Below are positions 21,522-34,554 of a stretch of DNA of 64,000 nucleotides, one piece after another. The stretch comes from Selaginella moellendorffii. Its lineage: Eukaryota; Streptophyta; Lycopodiopsida; Selaginellales; Selaginellaceae. A program made the position numbers and the translations under genes. The stretch is taken from assembly GCF_000143415.4 (NCBI RefSeq), contig NW_003314267.1, forward strand, positions 2,748,363-2,812,362, given 5' to 3'. Every line of letters starts with the position of its first letter. The first letter of the stretch is position 1. Below the pieces are notes generated by a model. It saw only the letters and a program-made list of their open reading frames with translations. It searched no databases and was not told the origin of the DNA.

Positions 21522-24500
21522 TCATCTCTCCTGGGCAACAGCACCGCCCGACGACGACGACGACGTGGTTTCCTCCGCACTGCTCCCACAGCCAATCTTT
21601 TGCTTGCCCCGCTCTTCATCTCCTCCCGGGAAGCTGGCTCTGGCGAGCTCCCGCAACACCTTGAGTGTCTCCTCCTGCGGCCGCGCCGACGACGACAAGG
21701 ACAGCGATCTCACCCACTCATTCCACGTCTGTTTCTTGTTTCCTCCCGCTGGCGACCGCGGCAGCTGTGGATCCGGTGCCGGAACCCCCACTCCGGCCTG
21801 ATCCGGCCGTATGGACCGTGCTTGTTGGAAGTCTGGTGACGGACTGGTGAAGTGCACCACCGGGGCGAGGCCAGTCGCCGGCTGCCTGTTCGCGTGCGGG
21901 GTGACGAACTTGGACCACTTTGCACGGGGGACAAACGGCAGCAGCAAGCCCCGCAGCAGCATCTTGAGCCCCAGGCTGAGCGACGGCTGCTCCGCGGATG
22001 GCAGGCGGAGCAGCAGTCCCATGAGTGCATACCACTCATTCACAAGCTGCGCTATGAAGGTGACGAGCAGAAAGGCCAGCATGACAAATGCACTAGCCTT
22101 GCCATACCGATGCCATGACAGAGCAAGAGCAGTCGCGAAGACTCCCGCTTCACACGCCAGCGACACCGCCTCCACCGCGTGGACGCCCCGCCGAATCAAA
22201 GGCTTGAGCAGCATCAAGTAGAGCAGCTGGGACGCGGTGATGAGTAGCGCACTCAGAACCTGGCTTGTTCCACCACCAATTGCAGCCGGGTACGCGCCAA
22301 AAAGGATCCCCAGGGCTGCCCGGCGGAGCATGTCCACAACGATGTAAGCCGTCCTGGCTGCTCCCACAGACCATCTCCTGCTCCATTTGGCAGCGTGCTC
22401 CGCCTGCTCGCCCTCCCAGTTGATCCCTTTCATCCTTCCAATGCCGTTGGAGCCACTGTCAACCCATGCCGTCGCCTCTTGCTCCGCATCCACCACCACC
22501 ACTTTGGGAGGACCTTTCCGGTCTTCAAACAGCAACCCATACCTGGGCAGAAACGTAGACGACAGCCCGGCCTTGCGCACCCACCTCCCAAAAGTCCGCT
22601 TGCCAACCACGGACGCTAACACTGCTTCATGACACGAGACCTGCTTCCTCCCCACTAAACTCACCTCTTGGTACTGTACAAATGCCGCATTGCCCACCCC
22701 TGCGGCCAGGAAGAGAGAGACGCACAGCATGAACGCGGCAGGCAATCCCAGAAGTATCACGCCTACCACAATCCCAGCAACGCTGCCTCCTGCCACCCAC
22801 AATTAAGTAAATTCGTGGTACAGCATTTTTCATGAGCCACGTACCCGATATAACGAATGCACAAGCTTGCGTGATGCAAGGCAAGGAAAGCAGGGCCAAG
22901 AAGAGCTCGAATCTAGGAACCGTGAGGGCTCCCCGCACCGATGTCTTGGTTCGCCATCTCAGAAACGTCAACGTAGCCAGGTGAACAAGTGTGAGAGCCA
23001 GTCCAGCCACCGCCAACCAAAACACATTCCTCTCAAAATCGTGCCACCTTCATAGCCCACTCGGAATGAAGCAAATGTTGAAAATGAAGATGGCTTACCC
23101 CGTGTACTTGCGCCTCAGCAAGTCTTGAAGAGAAGAAGTAGCTTGCGGTTTCTGCAAGCAGCAGTCAAAAAAGGTGCCATTGGATTAACAATCTATTCCA
23201 CAAAACCTCAAAGTAGCTCTGGTATTCGGCAGCTCGTAGAGGAGGTCCGAAAGTAGACGAATTTGAGCCAAGCTTTCGTCCATGCAATGGCATGGCAGCG
23301 TCCAGCCTCCGCCACCTTGTCTCGACCAAAGATGGAGGGGGCTGCGAGTCGATATCAAACGCATCAGACACCGGTCGGTCCTTCTCCCATGGGACTTTGA
23401 CGTGTGGAATGAGCCATCGTAGTCCCCTCACGCTTTCAGAATACTCGAGCGGCACGCTCCTAACCGTCAGTCTCTCGGACAGAGCAAATACCTGGAGGTG
23501 ACCGACCATTCCCTGGGAATCGAATCGCTTTTTAGGCGGCAGATAGATGCACTTTTTATGCTCTTACCAGCAGATTTCGTGAAGGATCTGTGACAATAGC
23601 ACTGACGGTGCTGCTGGTTAGAGCTCCGGCTGCTGCTAAGCTTGCACATGAGATGGAGAGGGCTGCAGAGAACACCGCTGTTGCGAGCAAGCCAGCAGAA
23701 ATCAAGGAATAGAGTGCGCCGGATATGGGAGGTACAGTGTCTGCTCACCGGACGGAAACAATCTTTAGTCATGGCCTTTCAAGACGCAGCGTGCAAACAT
23801 CGTACAATGCCTCACTCGCAACAAGTTGGATGCCAAGTTTGTGTTCCCAGCAACGTCAGTTGTAGCATTCTCTGGAACAAAAACTGAGACAACATCATCT
23901 TCCCGAGTAATTGCAACCTCCAGGAAATATGTCGCCTCAGACAACTCCTTGAAACTAACACAAGAAAATCGCATCAAACCTCGAGACCTCATTGATCTTT
24001 GTACCTGGAAACTCTTCCGCCTTCTGTAGACACAGCTGCGGATGTAAACTGAAAGACCGGCTCCGAGAACTGGATCAGCACTGGAAACAGACGGTTCCTC
24101 GTTTTAGCTGGCGACGTCCAGAGCGTGCTAACAAGAGCTTGAGGCCTCACTTGATCTGAAACGAGACAATTCTCTTGTGAGCACCTCGACAACAACGTAA
24201 TGATCAGTTACGTCCGCACCAAACAAGAAGCTGGCTGGAGCTACGGGCTGCACACGGGAGCCAGCTCTGCTGATAACAAGGCTCGACTGCAGCTCCACGG
24301 TGATGACAGCACTCGTAGTTGATATGTTCGTGAGCTGCAAAGAAAGCATGAGTCATTCATAAATGGTCTAGTATTGTATTCACCCACCAAGAAAGCAAAC
24401 CTTCGGTTGCCTCGACTCTTTCGTCTGGTAGGCTCAAGCACCCCAAGGTTGGGGCGCAGCAACGCGGACAGCTGCTGCGTTGTGTTCAGCACCGGCTCCG

Positions 24501-25534
24501 TAAAATCCAGGTAGATTTTGAGATCCTCCACCCTGTTGGTGGTCTCGACTGTCCTCGCCACGTTGTTCACAAGAAGGAGAGAGTCGGCGACGGGCGTCCA
24601 CAGATTGACGAATACGGCACCGCGATCTGCAAATTGAGAGAGATGATATCAGACTCGTAATGAGCTCATCCACCTACCAAAGCGGACAATGACAACCGAG
24701 TTGCTGCTTCTGACGAACACGTTACCGGCTGCATCGGAGCACAGAGCTTTGGCCATGACCAGCAGGATCCGGCCCTTGGCGGTGGAGTTGGAGAGGGAGA
24801 CGCTCAAGCTGTACTCGACGTTGTCACGAATAACTTTGAACGATGAGGGCAGCAGAGCTCCCGGACCACGCACCACCAGCTGAGTAAGCCATGGACAAAA
24901 ATCACTTGAAATGATTACCACCCTTTCTCCACTTACGGGACAGCTCGACTCGCTTGCGCACGAGAACTGCAAACCATTGGGCGCGATGCAGGGTTCACTG
25001 AAGACAAAACGCACAGCGACATGGAAGCCGTTGGTGAACGTCTGGCTGGGAACTATGGCGGCTGTGGGAGCGATCGTGTCTGTGAAAGTCATATCGCATC
25101 TGATCAGCCAATAGGAGAGATGCTTAGATCCATATATACCTACGATCCACGAGTAGTGCGCAGAGGCGCGGAGCCCAGTCGACGTGTTGACAGACACCTC
25201 AAACGTATGCCTGGCGTCTCGCAGGTTGCTGTAAGACACTCCCGCGCGGCTCGAGCAATCCTCCGACGCGAGTTGGTCCAGCTGAAGGGGAGGGAAAGCA
25301 AACCATCAAGAGGCAGAAAACGCACAGCCTTAAACCCACCCTGCAGCGAATGGAGCATGGTAATGTGGCACAGGGATGGCGCCCTTTCCCATCCAAGACA
25401 TCAAACTGGAACGAGACGTTGGTGTGGGAGCTTGCCGGCGGGGGCCGGCGCGTGAGCACCACATCCAGTTGCCCCAAAGTCCCCACCAGCAGCAGCAGCA
25501 CCTCCAGCAGAACGCCCAATGCCTGCAGCTGCAT
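21522..25534 (-). CDS. large membrane protein with Ig-like extracellular repeats
   Basis: A long multi-exon gene. It starts with a signal peptide (MQLQALGVLLEVLLLLVGTL) and an extracellular part containing repeated Ig-like/bacterial-Ig-like segments with a recurring F(S/T)EPV motif: VRFVFSEPCIAPNG, IYLDFTEPVLNTTQQL, VLIQFSEPVFQFTS. Next is a membrane-proximal block (MVGHLQVFALSERLTVRSVP, WLIPHVKVPWE), then several membrane helices (LLTLVHLATLTFLRW region, VGVILLGLPAAFMLCVSLFL, SALLITASQLLYLMLLKPLI, ASAFVMLAFLLVTFIAQLV). A long Ser/Pro-rich cytoplasmic tail ends in a Ser run. It resembles a plant family of unknown function sometimes labelled polycystin-channel-like; I cannot confirm channel activity. 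Exon joins in the 22,800-24,700 part are approximate. Confidence 0.68.
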
Positions 25535-26012
25535 TGCCTCTGCTGCCGCTGCTGCTGCTCATGGCTGGTCTCCTTAAGCCTGCGCCTTGCCCATGCCCTG
25601 CGATCGGAACATCCAGCGCCCTTGATGAGCTCTCTCGAGCCCGTGAGATCCGCCTCCAAATCAGCTCTCGGCTAACTGGAGCAAATCACGGAATCCGTCG
25701 TGTCCGAGAGAGAGAGAGAGAGAGAGAGAGAATCAGGAGAGAGAGCGAACTAGAGAGAATGAGTTTTGATCGCGGTGTTTTCGCACAACGTACGCTCCTG
25801 TTTTGCAGCTAAACAAATCATTATCCTGCCTGTCTGCCGTCGTGGCTTGCAAGGCACTCTGCGTTTTAAACTCTCTCGCACTCTCGCTAGCTCATATTGC
25901 TCGAAACCAAACCCGATAAGGACGGTCCAACACAACAAACTTCGGTGCCACGGCATGCAGCTTTCTTGATTGGCTCTTGTCGATTGGTTCGCCTACCAGA
26001 TGGATCGATTAG
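25535..26012. repeat. intergenic with (GA)n microsatellite
   Basis: A 26-base GA dinucleotide run lies at 25706-25731, about 170 bases upstream of the large membrane-protein gene. GA/CT runs are common in plant promoters. No gene is supported in the remainder. Confidence 0.7.
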
Positions 26013-27367
26013 TCAGTCACCTAGGCTGATCCAGGAAGAAGGAAGTGACAGAGCTTCCTCTGCCACACGAGCCCCTTGTGCCGATAGCTTGGAGTAGATT
26101 TGCAGAAGCTCCAGTCGCTCCTGGGGAGTAAGGTGTGCTTCCAAGCCACGGCCAACCATCTCCATGTGAGGCTGTGGGGAAACGAGTTTTGGAAACTTCA
26201 TACGTGCACACACTTCGCTTACCGAGTTGGGCTCGGGAGGGAAAACCCGGTGCATGCACACCAGCTGCCTGATGTCGGACATGGCGTCGCTCATCTTCTC
26301 TTGGGCAACGTTCGCCTGCAACCAACCCCTCAGTGGCAGCAATGGACTCAGAAATTCTTACTTACCCACGCCTGCAAAAATCCTGCACGAGTGCGTGCAG
26401 CAACAGCAGCATTCACAATTGAAGCTGCCTTCGCAGGCTCCAAGCCTATATTTGCGGCCAAACCGCACACGAAAGACACCATGCTTTCCCCGCCGTATTC
26501 CACCTCGCTGTCACCGGAGCTTATTAGCCTGGAAACCACAGCTTTAAGCTAAGCATGGAGACGAACATAGCTACTACCTGGAACAGGCAGACAAAACGAA
26601 TCCGACGGCCGCTCGGAAGAAGGAATCACGAGTGTTTTCGGTGCCAAAATCAACCCTTGCACCAGAGTGTCTGCAAATCTGTCTGAGCTGAACACAAGCA
26701 CACAACACAGCCAGCCTTACCAAACAGTTGAGCTCAAATGCGCGCGTGTGTCTATGTGTATGTGTTTTCTACCTGTACAGCGTCCTCCTCGTCGAAGTCT
26801 ACGCCACCCAAACGCTTGTTGACAACCGCTGCACAAGTCCTGAGGCTCAAGCAAGAGCATATGTGCCACTCCATAATATTCCTTACCTCGCACAAGCGCA
26901 TTGGCCTCGGCTTGAGCAAACGAATCACCGGCGGATGGTGATGATGCGGGGCGCCACCATGCAGGCACCTCCTCCTTCCTTGGCCGCCGTTGCTGCTGCT
27001 GCCGCCTCTCAAGGTTGGATGGGGAATCGTGGAGAGGGATCAGGGGCCTGCTCTGTATCTTGTTGTGCGCGGCAACTACGACTTCCCTGCCGCCCAAGCT
27101 CCGATCTCTCCTCACCACTAGCTTCCTCTTTCCCCTGGCCGCCAAGGCCATGACAGCCTTGGTCGCCAGAGCCACGAGAAGCAGGCACAGCGCCCCCAAG
27201 CCCATCAAGTCTGCTGCGGACGCGGATCGCCCGGCCACAGCAGCCGAGCAAGTCATAGACACGAGGCTTGCTCGCCACTCGTCGCCCCTTCGTGCCATCC
27301 GCACAAGGGCATCCCTTGCGCTGCTGCCGAGATCCTCCACCGTGATGCTCACCCTGCTCTCTTCCTC

Positions 27368-27404
<37 letters not shown>

Positions 27405-27529
27405 GTCTTGCCATCCCACTGCCGCCGCCGCCGCCGCTCATGGCGCCGCCTTGCATCACCGTAGCAAGACAGCGGCACCAGCCTTTCTGTCCGACTCACG
27501 ACCGCTCCGCCCAGCACCAGTGCCGCCAT
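26013..27529 (-). CDS. unrecognised polyQ-containing membrane protein
   Basis: The start is the ATG at 27529 (MAALVLGGAVVSR), with Arg-rich sequence next and then an 11-residue Gln run encoded by pure CAG repeats. After a helical stretch (SARDALVRMARRGDEWRASL) there is one hydrophobic segment (MGLGALCLLLVALATKAVM) and a basic, Gln/Arg-rich linker. The downstream exons encode a helical C-terminal region: VDFDEEDAVQLRQICRHSG, RVDFGTENTRDSFFRAAVGF, GESMVSFVCGLAANIGLEPA, KAASIVNAAVAARTRAGF, NVAQEKMSDAMSDIRQLVCM, RLELLQIYSKLSAQGARVAE, ending SSWISLGD. It may be chloroplast- or membrane-targeted. I do not recognise the family. About six exons. Confidence 0.62.
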
Positions 27530-27582
27530 CACCACGACCTAAATCTCTGCCTATTTCGCACCAAAATGTTTCTTTCTTTAGT

Positions 27583-29117
27583 CTAGGCTACCTCGTGGAG
27601 GAATCTCTGGAAAAATACCGCGAGCAAAACGACGGCTACAAGGACCATCCACCACCAACGTGCCGCTGACTTGCCATCGCCGCCGGCGGCTGGGGAAGCC
27701 CGCAGGTGCTGGAACGACGTCACCGTCCGCTGGATGCCCTCCTCCACTGTGTAGAGCGGCTTGTACTTGAGCAGAGTCGCGGCTCGGTCGCAGCTGAACG
27801 TTCGCCACAAGCTCATGTAGCGTATCCTGGCGGGGGTGAACTGCGTCATCGGGACCCCCAGCGGTGCAAGCTGCTTGCAAGCCCACTCGGCAATGCAGGC
27901 CAGGGGCAGAACCAAGGCGACTGGCAGCTGGTACTGGGGCCTGCATCATGGAACAACGCACAAGGAAGCCAGAGTTAGCTCATACACTCGATGCAACGCT
28001 TGCCCCACGTACCGCGGGTATCCCAATCGCTCCAGGAACTCGGACAGAAACTCCCAGAACTTGACCGGCTCGCAGTTGGTGATGAAGTAGGCCTGCGAGC
28101 AAGCGACCTGACCTCCAGGGAAGGGAGGAACACAATGGCCTTACCTTGCCAGCAGCAACACCGCTTGCATCCACCAATGCCTCCTCGGCACACACGTGAG
28201 CATGAACCACGTTCTCAACATAGGTCCAGTCGAACTTGTTGTCGCCGCTCCCGATCTGAAACTGAAGCAGTCGAGGCACACGTGAGTCTCGGCCATCGAC
28301 ACCAGAAGCGCACACCTTGAGCTTGCCTGCTCTGGCTGCTGCCACAATCGACGGTAAAAACAGCCGGTCACCCGGCCCAAACAGCCCACTCGGGCGGATA
28401 GCGCAGGTGGCCAGCCCATGCCTACCGTTGGCATCCAGGACGAGTGCTTCGGCTTGCGCCTTGGTTTCGGAGTACGAATCCATGAGCTGCAGGTGACAAG
28501 CTCCTCAAGTTCACAAGCCAGAGAGGGTGAAAGAGAGAGACAGAGTGCACCTTGGCTGGGTACGCCAGGCTCTCATCCGCATCCTTGACCCCATTGATGT
28601 AGTCAAACACAACGCTGGGTGAGCTGGTGTAGATGAGCTTGTGCACACCCTGCTCGATGCACGCCTCAATCACATTGCGCGTGCCTTGCAACACCCAACA
28701 CTCGGGATCTGATTGCTTGGATGGATGGCCAGCCACTTACCAATCACATTGACCGAGTGGTGCAGCTTCCAGTCGCTGATGGAGGAATCGGGTGCAGCCA
28801 TGTGAAAGACAACGGTGGCATGCTCGAGAGCTGTCAAGTCAAAAGGAGGAGAGCGTAGCGTGTCAACCAACCACGCAAGCGCTTCGTGGCATACAACCTT
28901 GAATCACCTGGGGGAGATTGCGGAGATCAACCCCAGCGTATTGCGCCCTGCCGCTCTCCAGAGCCGCGCTCAACGCCTTCTCCTCATCCGCGTCCACCGC
29001 CAGGCCAGCCGCCAGATCCATGATCCGCACCACCTCCCATTTGCCGGATTCCAGCAGCTTGTGCACCAGGTGCCGTCCCAGGAACCCTCTGCCTCCGGTC
29101 ACCACCGCACAAGCCAT
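27583..29117 (-). CDS. 3beta-hydroxysteroid dehydrogenase/C4-decarboxylase-like
   Basis: Short-chain dehydrogenase of the 3beta-HSD/sterol-4-alpha-carboxylate 3-dehydrogenase group, which removes C4 carboxyl groups during sterol synthesis in the ER. The start [20 protein letters not shown] carries the Gly-rich NAD(P) motif. [33 protein letters not shown], and the catalytic YxxxK (YSETKAQAE) follow, then [27 protein letters not shown], and the substrate-domain end ([20 protein letters not shown]). A C-terminal membrane helix ([16 protein letters not shown]) anchors it; the longer reticulon domain found on some plant homologues is not present. Eight exons. The start codon lies six bases after the kinesin stop codon on the same strand. 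Confidence 0.88.
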
Positions 29118-29123
29118 TGCAGG

Positions 29124-31296
29124 TTAGGGCACCTCTGGGAATGGCGCTAAGTTTTCACCGTGCCTGCGCAGCTTGCATGGTGGCGGCGGACTGACTGCGG
29201 CGGTTTGATTTTCCACCGCCCGCAACGGACGGCTCGACTTGTTCCCGGGGGGCTTGGGCGGCTTGGGGGAGTTGGCCGTCTTGCACCTCTCGCGACCGTC
29301 CCCGCACAGCTGGAAGATGTTCTCGATCCGGGCTCTCCTGGCGGCTGCAGCGCTGGGCGAAGCCGAAGCTGTGGGGCTTGTAGGGCTGGCCGGACACGTT
29401 GACACTTGACCACATGAAGAAGCTTTCTGCTGGAACGCGCAGCTGAAATTGAAGTCAGCGTTTGTCTGTGCCGAAGATGGAGGCCCGTTGTCAGCGGCAC
29501 ACGACAGCAGCCTTGGAGAAGCGGCGTGCGATGCCCACGAGTTCAAGCTCTCGACTGCGGATACCTGTGTCAGCTGCTTCGTGTCCAGACACAACAGCCC
29601 CTCCTCCGCTCTCTCCCGGGACTTTGCTACCATTCGCGTTGACTGCTGCAAGCGAACAAGCTCAGCCTCCGCAGTCTCGGCCCTCAGACGCAACCGCCCA
29701 ATTTCTTGCTTCTGATCTTCCACAACTCGCTCCAGCTCTGTTAAACGTTCTTGTTCCGAAGACGAACCCACGTCCAGCCCGGGAGTCCTCTCTCGCACCT
29801 CAAGTTCGAGCGCTATGCGCAATTCCTGGCTCTTGAGCTCCATCGCACGACCCATTTCCTTTCTGAACTCCGCCATTTTCCCAGACCACTCCGCTTCCAC
29901 CCTCTCCAAATTCGTCCTCAGATTGGAAAGCTCCATCTCTCTGTCTGCCAGCTTCTCCATCTCCTCCTCGTGATCCTTCACTTTCTGCTCGTAGTCCGCA
30001 CGCAGCCTCTCCAGGCACTCGTCTTTGAACTCAAGACGAGCCTGTAGGGCAGCCTCGCTGCTATTCTGACTGCTGCCGTCTCTAGGGGGAGAAGTTGGAA
30101 GCCGAACAATGCACTTGGCTTTGGCTCCGTACTCAAGCGTGCATATCGTTTTGTAGACGTCTCTTGGATCTGGACTGGCGCACAAAACCATCAATATCTT
30201 CGATCCATCGACCTCAAATGAGTCCTGGAGAAAAGGAATATAAGACGATATCGTTCCTAGAGCACTCGCTTGCCTGTAAGAGCATAGTAAGCTTGCTGTC
30301 CCGGTAGGGAATATACGGGTTTCCATTTGCAATACACTCCACAACTCTCTTGAGAGCACTGTTGCCTTGGTTGATTCTTCCGGTCTGCCAGACGTACAGA
30401 CAATGGTATGCACTCAATGAAAGACCAGACGGGCGATACCTGCATCTTTGCCTCTGATCCAGCTTGCTCGGAGTTCTCCGAACCGGCCATGTCCACGAGC
30501 ACCAGCCTTCCGCCCACACCAAGGATGTTCAGCACGACCTACGGGTGCAACTTTCAAGCTCTGCAGGAGGAAAGAAGGGGAAAGCGAGTGACGCACCATG
30601 CAGTGACTCCGGGAGCTCCTGTCATTGCTGTTGGTGCTCTTCACAACACGTCGTTTCTCAACTCTAGCGATTTCCTGGACAAGCTTGGTGGGATCTATGC
30701 TCGAGATACTGGTAGCATTCCTGACTTTCTTGCCCCGCACCTCCAGCTTGGGCTGCATGCATGAGAGCGTGAGTGGCGGCAACATAGCCATTCTTGTCAA
30801 AGTTTACCCGTCCAGAGATGGACTTAGCACATCTTGGGCCAGGGCTTGAGAGCGGAGTGTTGCCACCGGCCAGAAGATCGTACACATCTTCGTTGTAGAT
30901 CTCGAGGACGTTGGCGCTAACCTCCTGAGCAGCGGTTTTGCTCATGACGTGACGAAGGGCGAGGTAGGCAACACCGGGTTCCTTGGCCGACCCAAACATG
31001 GTGTGACTCTTTCCCGCGCCCGTCGGCCCATACATCATGATCGTGCAGCGGCCACCGCAGCGCACATCGTCCACTCTCGACTCGACATACCTGGCGTAGA
31101 AGGCGGGCAGCTTCTCGTGCGCAGAGAAAGAGACACCGTCGAGTAGGAAGTCGCGGTAGCCCTGATCCGTCTTGACGCGCACACACGACCCATTCCCCAC
31201 CGCCGACAGAGCGGCCGGACAGGATTTAGGATCGGGCTGCTCGCGAATGCGACCCACCACCTCTACCGGATGATTCCCAGAGCCGCCAGAGCCCAT
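29124..31296 (-). CDS. kinesin, KIN-10-type motor protein
   Basis: N-terminal kinesin motor. P-loop YGPTGAGKSHTMFG, switch I NSNDRSSRSH, switch II LVLVDMAGSE, and the INQGNSALKRVVECIANGNP / IPYRDSKLTMLLQ microtubule-binding block are all present. The start MGSGGSGNHPVEVVGRIREQ is short, as in the KIN-10 (PAKRP2-related) group. After the motor and neck (TICTLEYGAKAKCI) come two coiled-coil stretches (about 200 residues rich in Glu/Lys/Leu heptads) and a Ser/Pro-rich tail ending LAPFPEVP. KIN-10 kinesins are linked to the phragmoplast; assignment to KIN-10 rather than another small group is from memory. Five to seven exons. Confidence 0.88.
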
Positions 31297-31768
31297 CGCC
31301 CACACTGACCTAGAACAAGCTTGGGTCACTAGCCGTTGGGAGAGGACCGCGTGACGTGGCTCATCCACGGCCGTGGGATCGGTATGGCTCTCTCTCTCTC
31401 TTTCTCTCTCTCGTTTCGATCGAGCAGCAATCCTTTCAGAAAAGAAATTCGGTCGCTCTCCGATGTCAAAAGAGCTTTTAGTTTGGTGGATGGATGGATG
31501 GATGAATGTGGAAGAGAACCGCACCATCTGGTAAGGCAGTCAGAGCACGGCTTCTTGGGTGATTGTTATGGGAGCATCGAATCTCTCGAGTGATCGATCG
31601 ACGAGTATCTTCGATCGATCACCAAAAAGTTGATGGGGAGCACTCTTCCCTTTCCTCTTTAGCTCCCCGTGGCTTGGGCACTCCATGCATTTGGTGCCTG
31701 GCCTATAAGTAGATGATGATAGACCACTCTGGATGTGATCTGTGTGCTCGGCTCGCCTGTTTTTGGTC
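31297..31768. promoter_or_regulatory. divergent promoter region, kinesin and SLAC-type channel
   Basis: A CT run (about 31389-31413) lies near the kinesin side, and GATGGATG repeats occur near 31490. On the channel side TATAAG at 31704-31709 sits about 60 bases before the start codon and is a plausible TATA box. Regulatory roles are inferred from position. Confidence 0.4.
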
Positions 31769-33587
31769 ATGGCTGAGGAGAAGCTTCACTCCGATCGCTC
31801 CGACTCGTTTCGTGTCTTGGAGTTGGAAGCCAAGGACACGTTTAACGATGATCCCCGTCTCATGGATCAAGTGCACGAACCGGTCGGCAGCAAACAGTCC
31901 AAAAACTACCAGCGCTTCAGCTCGCAGCTCGGCAGCACCCCCAATCCGGATTTGCACCGATGGAGGAGAAGCTTCTCGGGTGTAATGCGACGGGAGGAGC
32001 CCCTGTCTCCGTGGAAGAGGCGCACTCCGGATACGTACACCATGTTCCAGACAAGGTCTCCCATGTCTAGGCTCAGTTTCAACTCAAGGAACCGCGACAC
32101 CAGTGCCGCTGCTGCTGCTGCCGCCACCGCCGCCACCACCGCTGCTGCTGTTAATGGCGATCCCACCTCACCACGACCACTCGAGGCAAATGTCCCTGCG
32201 GGTCGATACCTTGATGCGCTTCAGGGACCCGAGCTGGAAGTTCTCAAGGTAACTTTACACTAGAGTAAAAGGTGATGAGCTGAATTTTAAACGTGCGCGC
32301 AGGAGAGTGAAGACTTGCTGCTCCCAACGGACCAGACGTGGCCCTTTTTGCTCCGCTTCCCCATCAACTCGTTCGGTATCGTGCTGGGTCTAGGCAGCCA
32401 GACCATCTTGTGGAAGAAGCTGTCCCTCATGCCTTCGATGCGCTTCCTTCACATCCCCCTCCACATTAACTTCGTCCTGTGGTGTGTCGCCTTGTGCGCC
32501 TACACCCTCATTTCCCTCACTTATGTATGCAAGTGCATCTTCTACTTTGAGGCTGTGAGGCGTGAGTTCTACCACCCGGTGCGCATCAACTTCTTCTTTG
32601 CTCCCTGGGTGTGCGGCATGTTTCTCACGCTCGGGGTGCCCCCCACCATCGCCGCCTCCATCCATCCCGCCGCCTGGCTCGTCTTCATGTCGCCCCTGGT
32701 GGTGCTGGAGCTTAAGATCTATGGCCAATGGTTGTCCGGAGGGGAGCGGAGGCTGTCCAAGGTGGCCAACCCCGCCACGCACGTCTCCATTGTGGGCAAC
32801 TTTGTGGGGTCGCTGCTGGGCGCCACAGTCGAGTGGAAGGAGCTCGCAACCTTCTTCTGGGCCGTGGGCATCGCGCACTATGTCGTCGTCTTCGTCACGC
32901 TCTACCAACGATTGCCAACCAACGAGCTGCTGACGCGGGACATGCACCCTGTCTACTTCCTCTTTCTCGCGGTTCCCAGCACCGCTAGTGTTGCCTGGGA
33001 AAAGATCACCAGCGACTTTGGATACGTTTCCAAGCTCGTTTTTTTTCTCGGCCTCTTCTTGCTCTTCTCGCTGGTAGAAAAGCTCAAGCTTAGTCTCAAG
33101 TTGCTAACATCTAGCTCCGCTTTTACATGCAGGTTGTTCGCGTCAGTATCTTTCGTGGCTTCAAGTACTTACTTTAAAGCCCTCTCCATCATTTTGCTCT
33201 AACACGGCTGTGCTGTGCTACAGGTTCTCTTTGACGTGGTGGGCATACACATTCCCTCTCACGGCTGTTGCCATTGCCTCGATTCACTACGCAGTGAGAG
33301 AACCCGGCTTGTTTACGCAAGGCCTGGCCACAGTAATTTCATTCGTGGCGGTCACTGTTGTCTTCCTTTTGTTTGTCTTCACTCTCGTCCATGCGTTTGT
33401 GTGGAGGACACTCTTTCCGAACGACATTGCCATTGCAATCACGCGCAAGAAGCGCAGAGGCAAGCCCGCGAGAAAGAACATCCTACATAGCAGTGGTTCA
33501 TTCGACAAAGAAACGAACCAGGCCATGGAGGACAATTCCAAGACCCGCAGAGTACCTTCTGTAACAATTTCGGTCGGCTGTAGCTAG
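31769..33587 (+). CDS. S-type anion channel (SLAC1/SLAH family)
   Basis: SLAC/SLAH proteins are trimeric plasma-membrane anion channels with ten helices each. The start MAEEKLHSDRSDSFRVLELE precedes a soluble N-terminus with an Ala-rich run, then LLPTDQTWPFLLRFPINSFG and IVLGLGSQTILWKKL, the conserved family entry. Later blocks are HINFVLWCVALCAYTLISLT, RINFFFAPWVCGMFLTLGVP, KIYGQWLSGGERRLSKVANP, SIVGNFVGSLLGA, HPVYFLFLAVPSTASVAWEK, RVSIFRGF, SLTWWAYTFPLTAVAIASI, and a basic C-terminus. Four exons; the 3' exons keep frame through GFKFSLTWW. Length ~550 residues, as for SLAH2/3. The long N-terminus suits kinase control, by analogy only. Confidence 0.93.
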
Positions 33588-34554
33588 GTAATAAGAATAA
33601 CAAGAACATGTTTACCTACCTACAGTTATAGCATGCGCGCTCGGCATTTATCTGAATGGCTACATTTTGGTGTCATGTTGAGCATTGGCTTGTCCCTTTT
33701 TCCCCAGTAGATCTCTTGAGTATATTACATGTACTTTTAAACTCCATCAATCCTAGCGGCACCTCGGTTTCACCTTCTTCTTGGTTGGTGCTCACAAGCT
33801 GTTAAACCCAGGATTCAGCTGCCACGGAACTAATATGGACTCTACATTAAACTGAAAATCAGCTTCAAGGACCATGTAACAACTTCAAGCTTCCAAATTT
33901 ATGAAATTCGAACAGAAAAGCAAAAGCTGCCGTGCTTGCTGGAGCTACTGGAATTTCCCATGTGGCTGATATTAATGAGATCCTGTCCACGAGTGCTGTT
34001 ACTTTCACCCACACTTCTAAAGTCTTTAAATGACGTTTTAGTTCTGATGTCGCTATCAACGCTGATGTTATAAATATCGTTGTACACAACACCATTGCCT
34101 TGTACTATGATAAGAAAAAAATGGCCACAGGCCACTTATTTCCTGTCAATGAAAAATAGAAATAAAAAATTCGATAGTCGCGACAGAGAGAAAATGCAAA
34201 AGATGGCCTTGTAGAAACAGCAAAGGGTGCACTTGTATCTTGTTTTCTTCCTTGAAATGCGAAGCGAATGTTTCTTGCGCTGAACAAAGAAATTTGAGAT
34301 GCTAGTTTTCGAACTTGTACCTGCGATGCTCAGTGTTCACTCTTTAGCTCTATGAACCAAATGCCATGGCGTTATGTTGGCCCGATTGGATGGAGAAGAA
34401 GAATTAAAGGAGGCAAGGGAAACGGATGATCTGATGTTGGCCATCCTCTGTATCCTTGTGACTTCGATCGGTGGCTCTCAAATTCACTAGCTTGGCTAAG
34501 TAATTGATCACATCGAAATGACTTCTCCCCGCCTCACCCTTCTTTTGATGCAGG
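33588..34554. other. AT-rich intergenic region
   Basis: About 970 bases between the anion channel and CNGC genes. Only short frames without family resemblance occur. It probably holds the 3' UTR of the channel and the CNGC promoter. No repeat copy was noticed. Confidence 0.4.
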
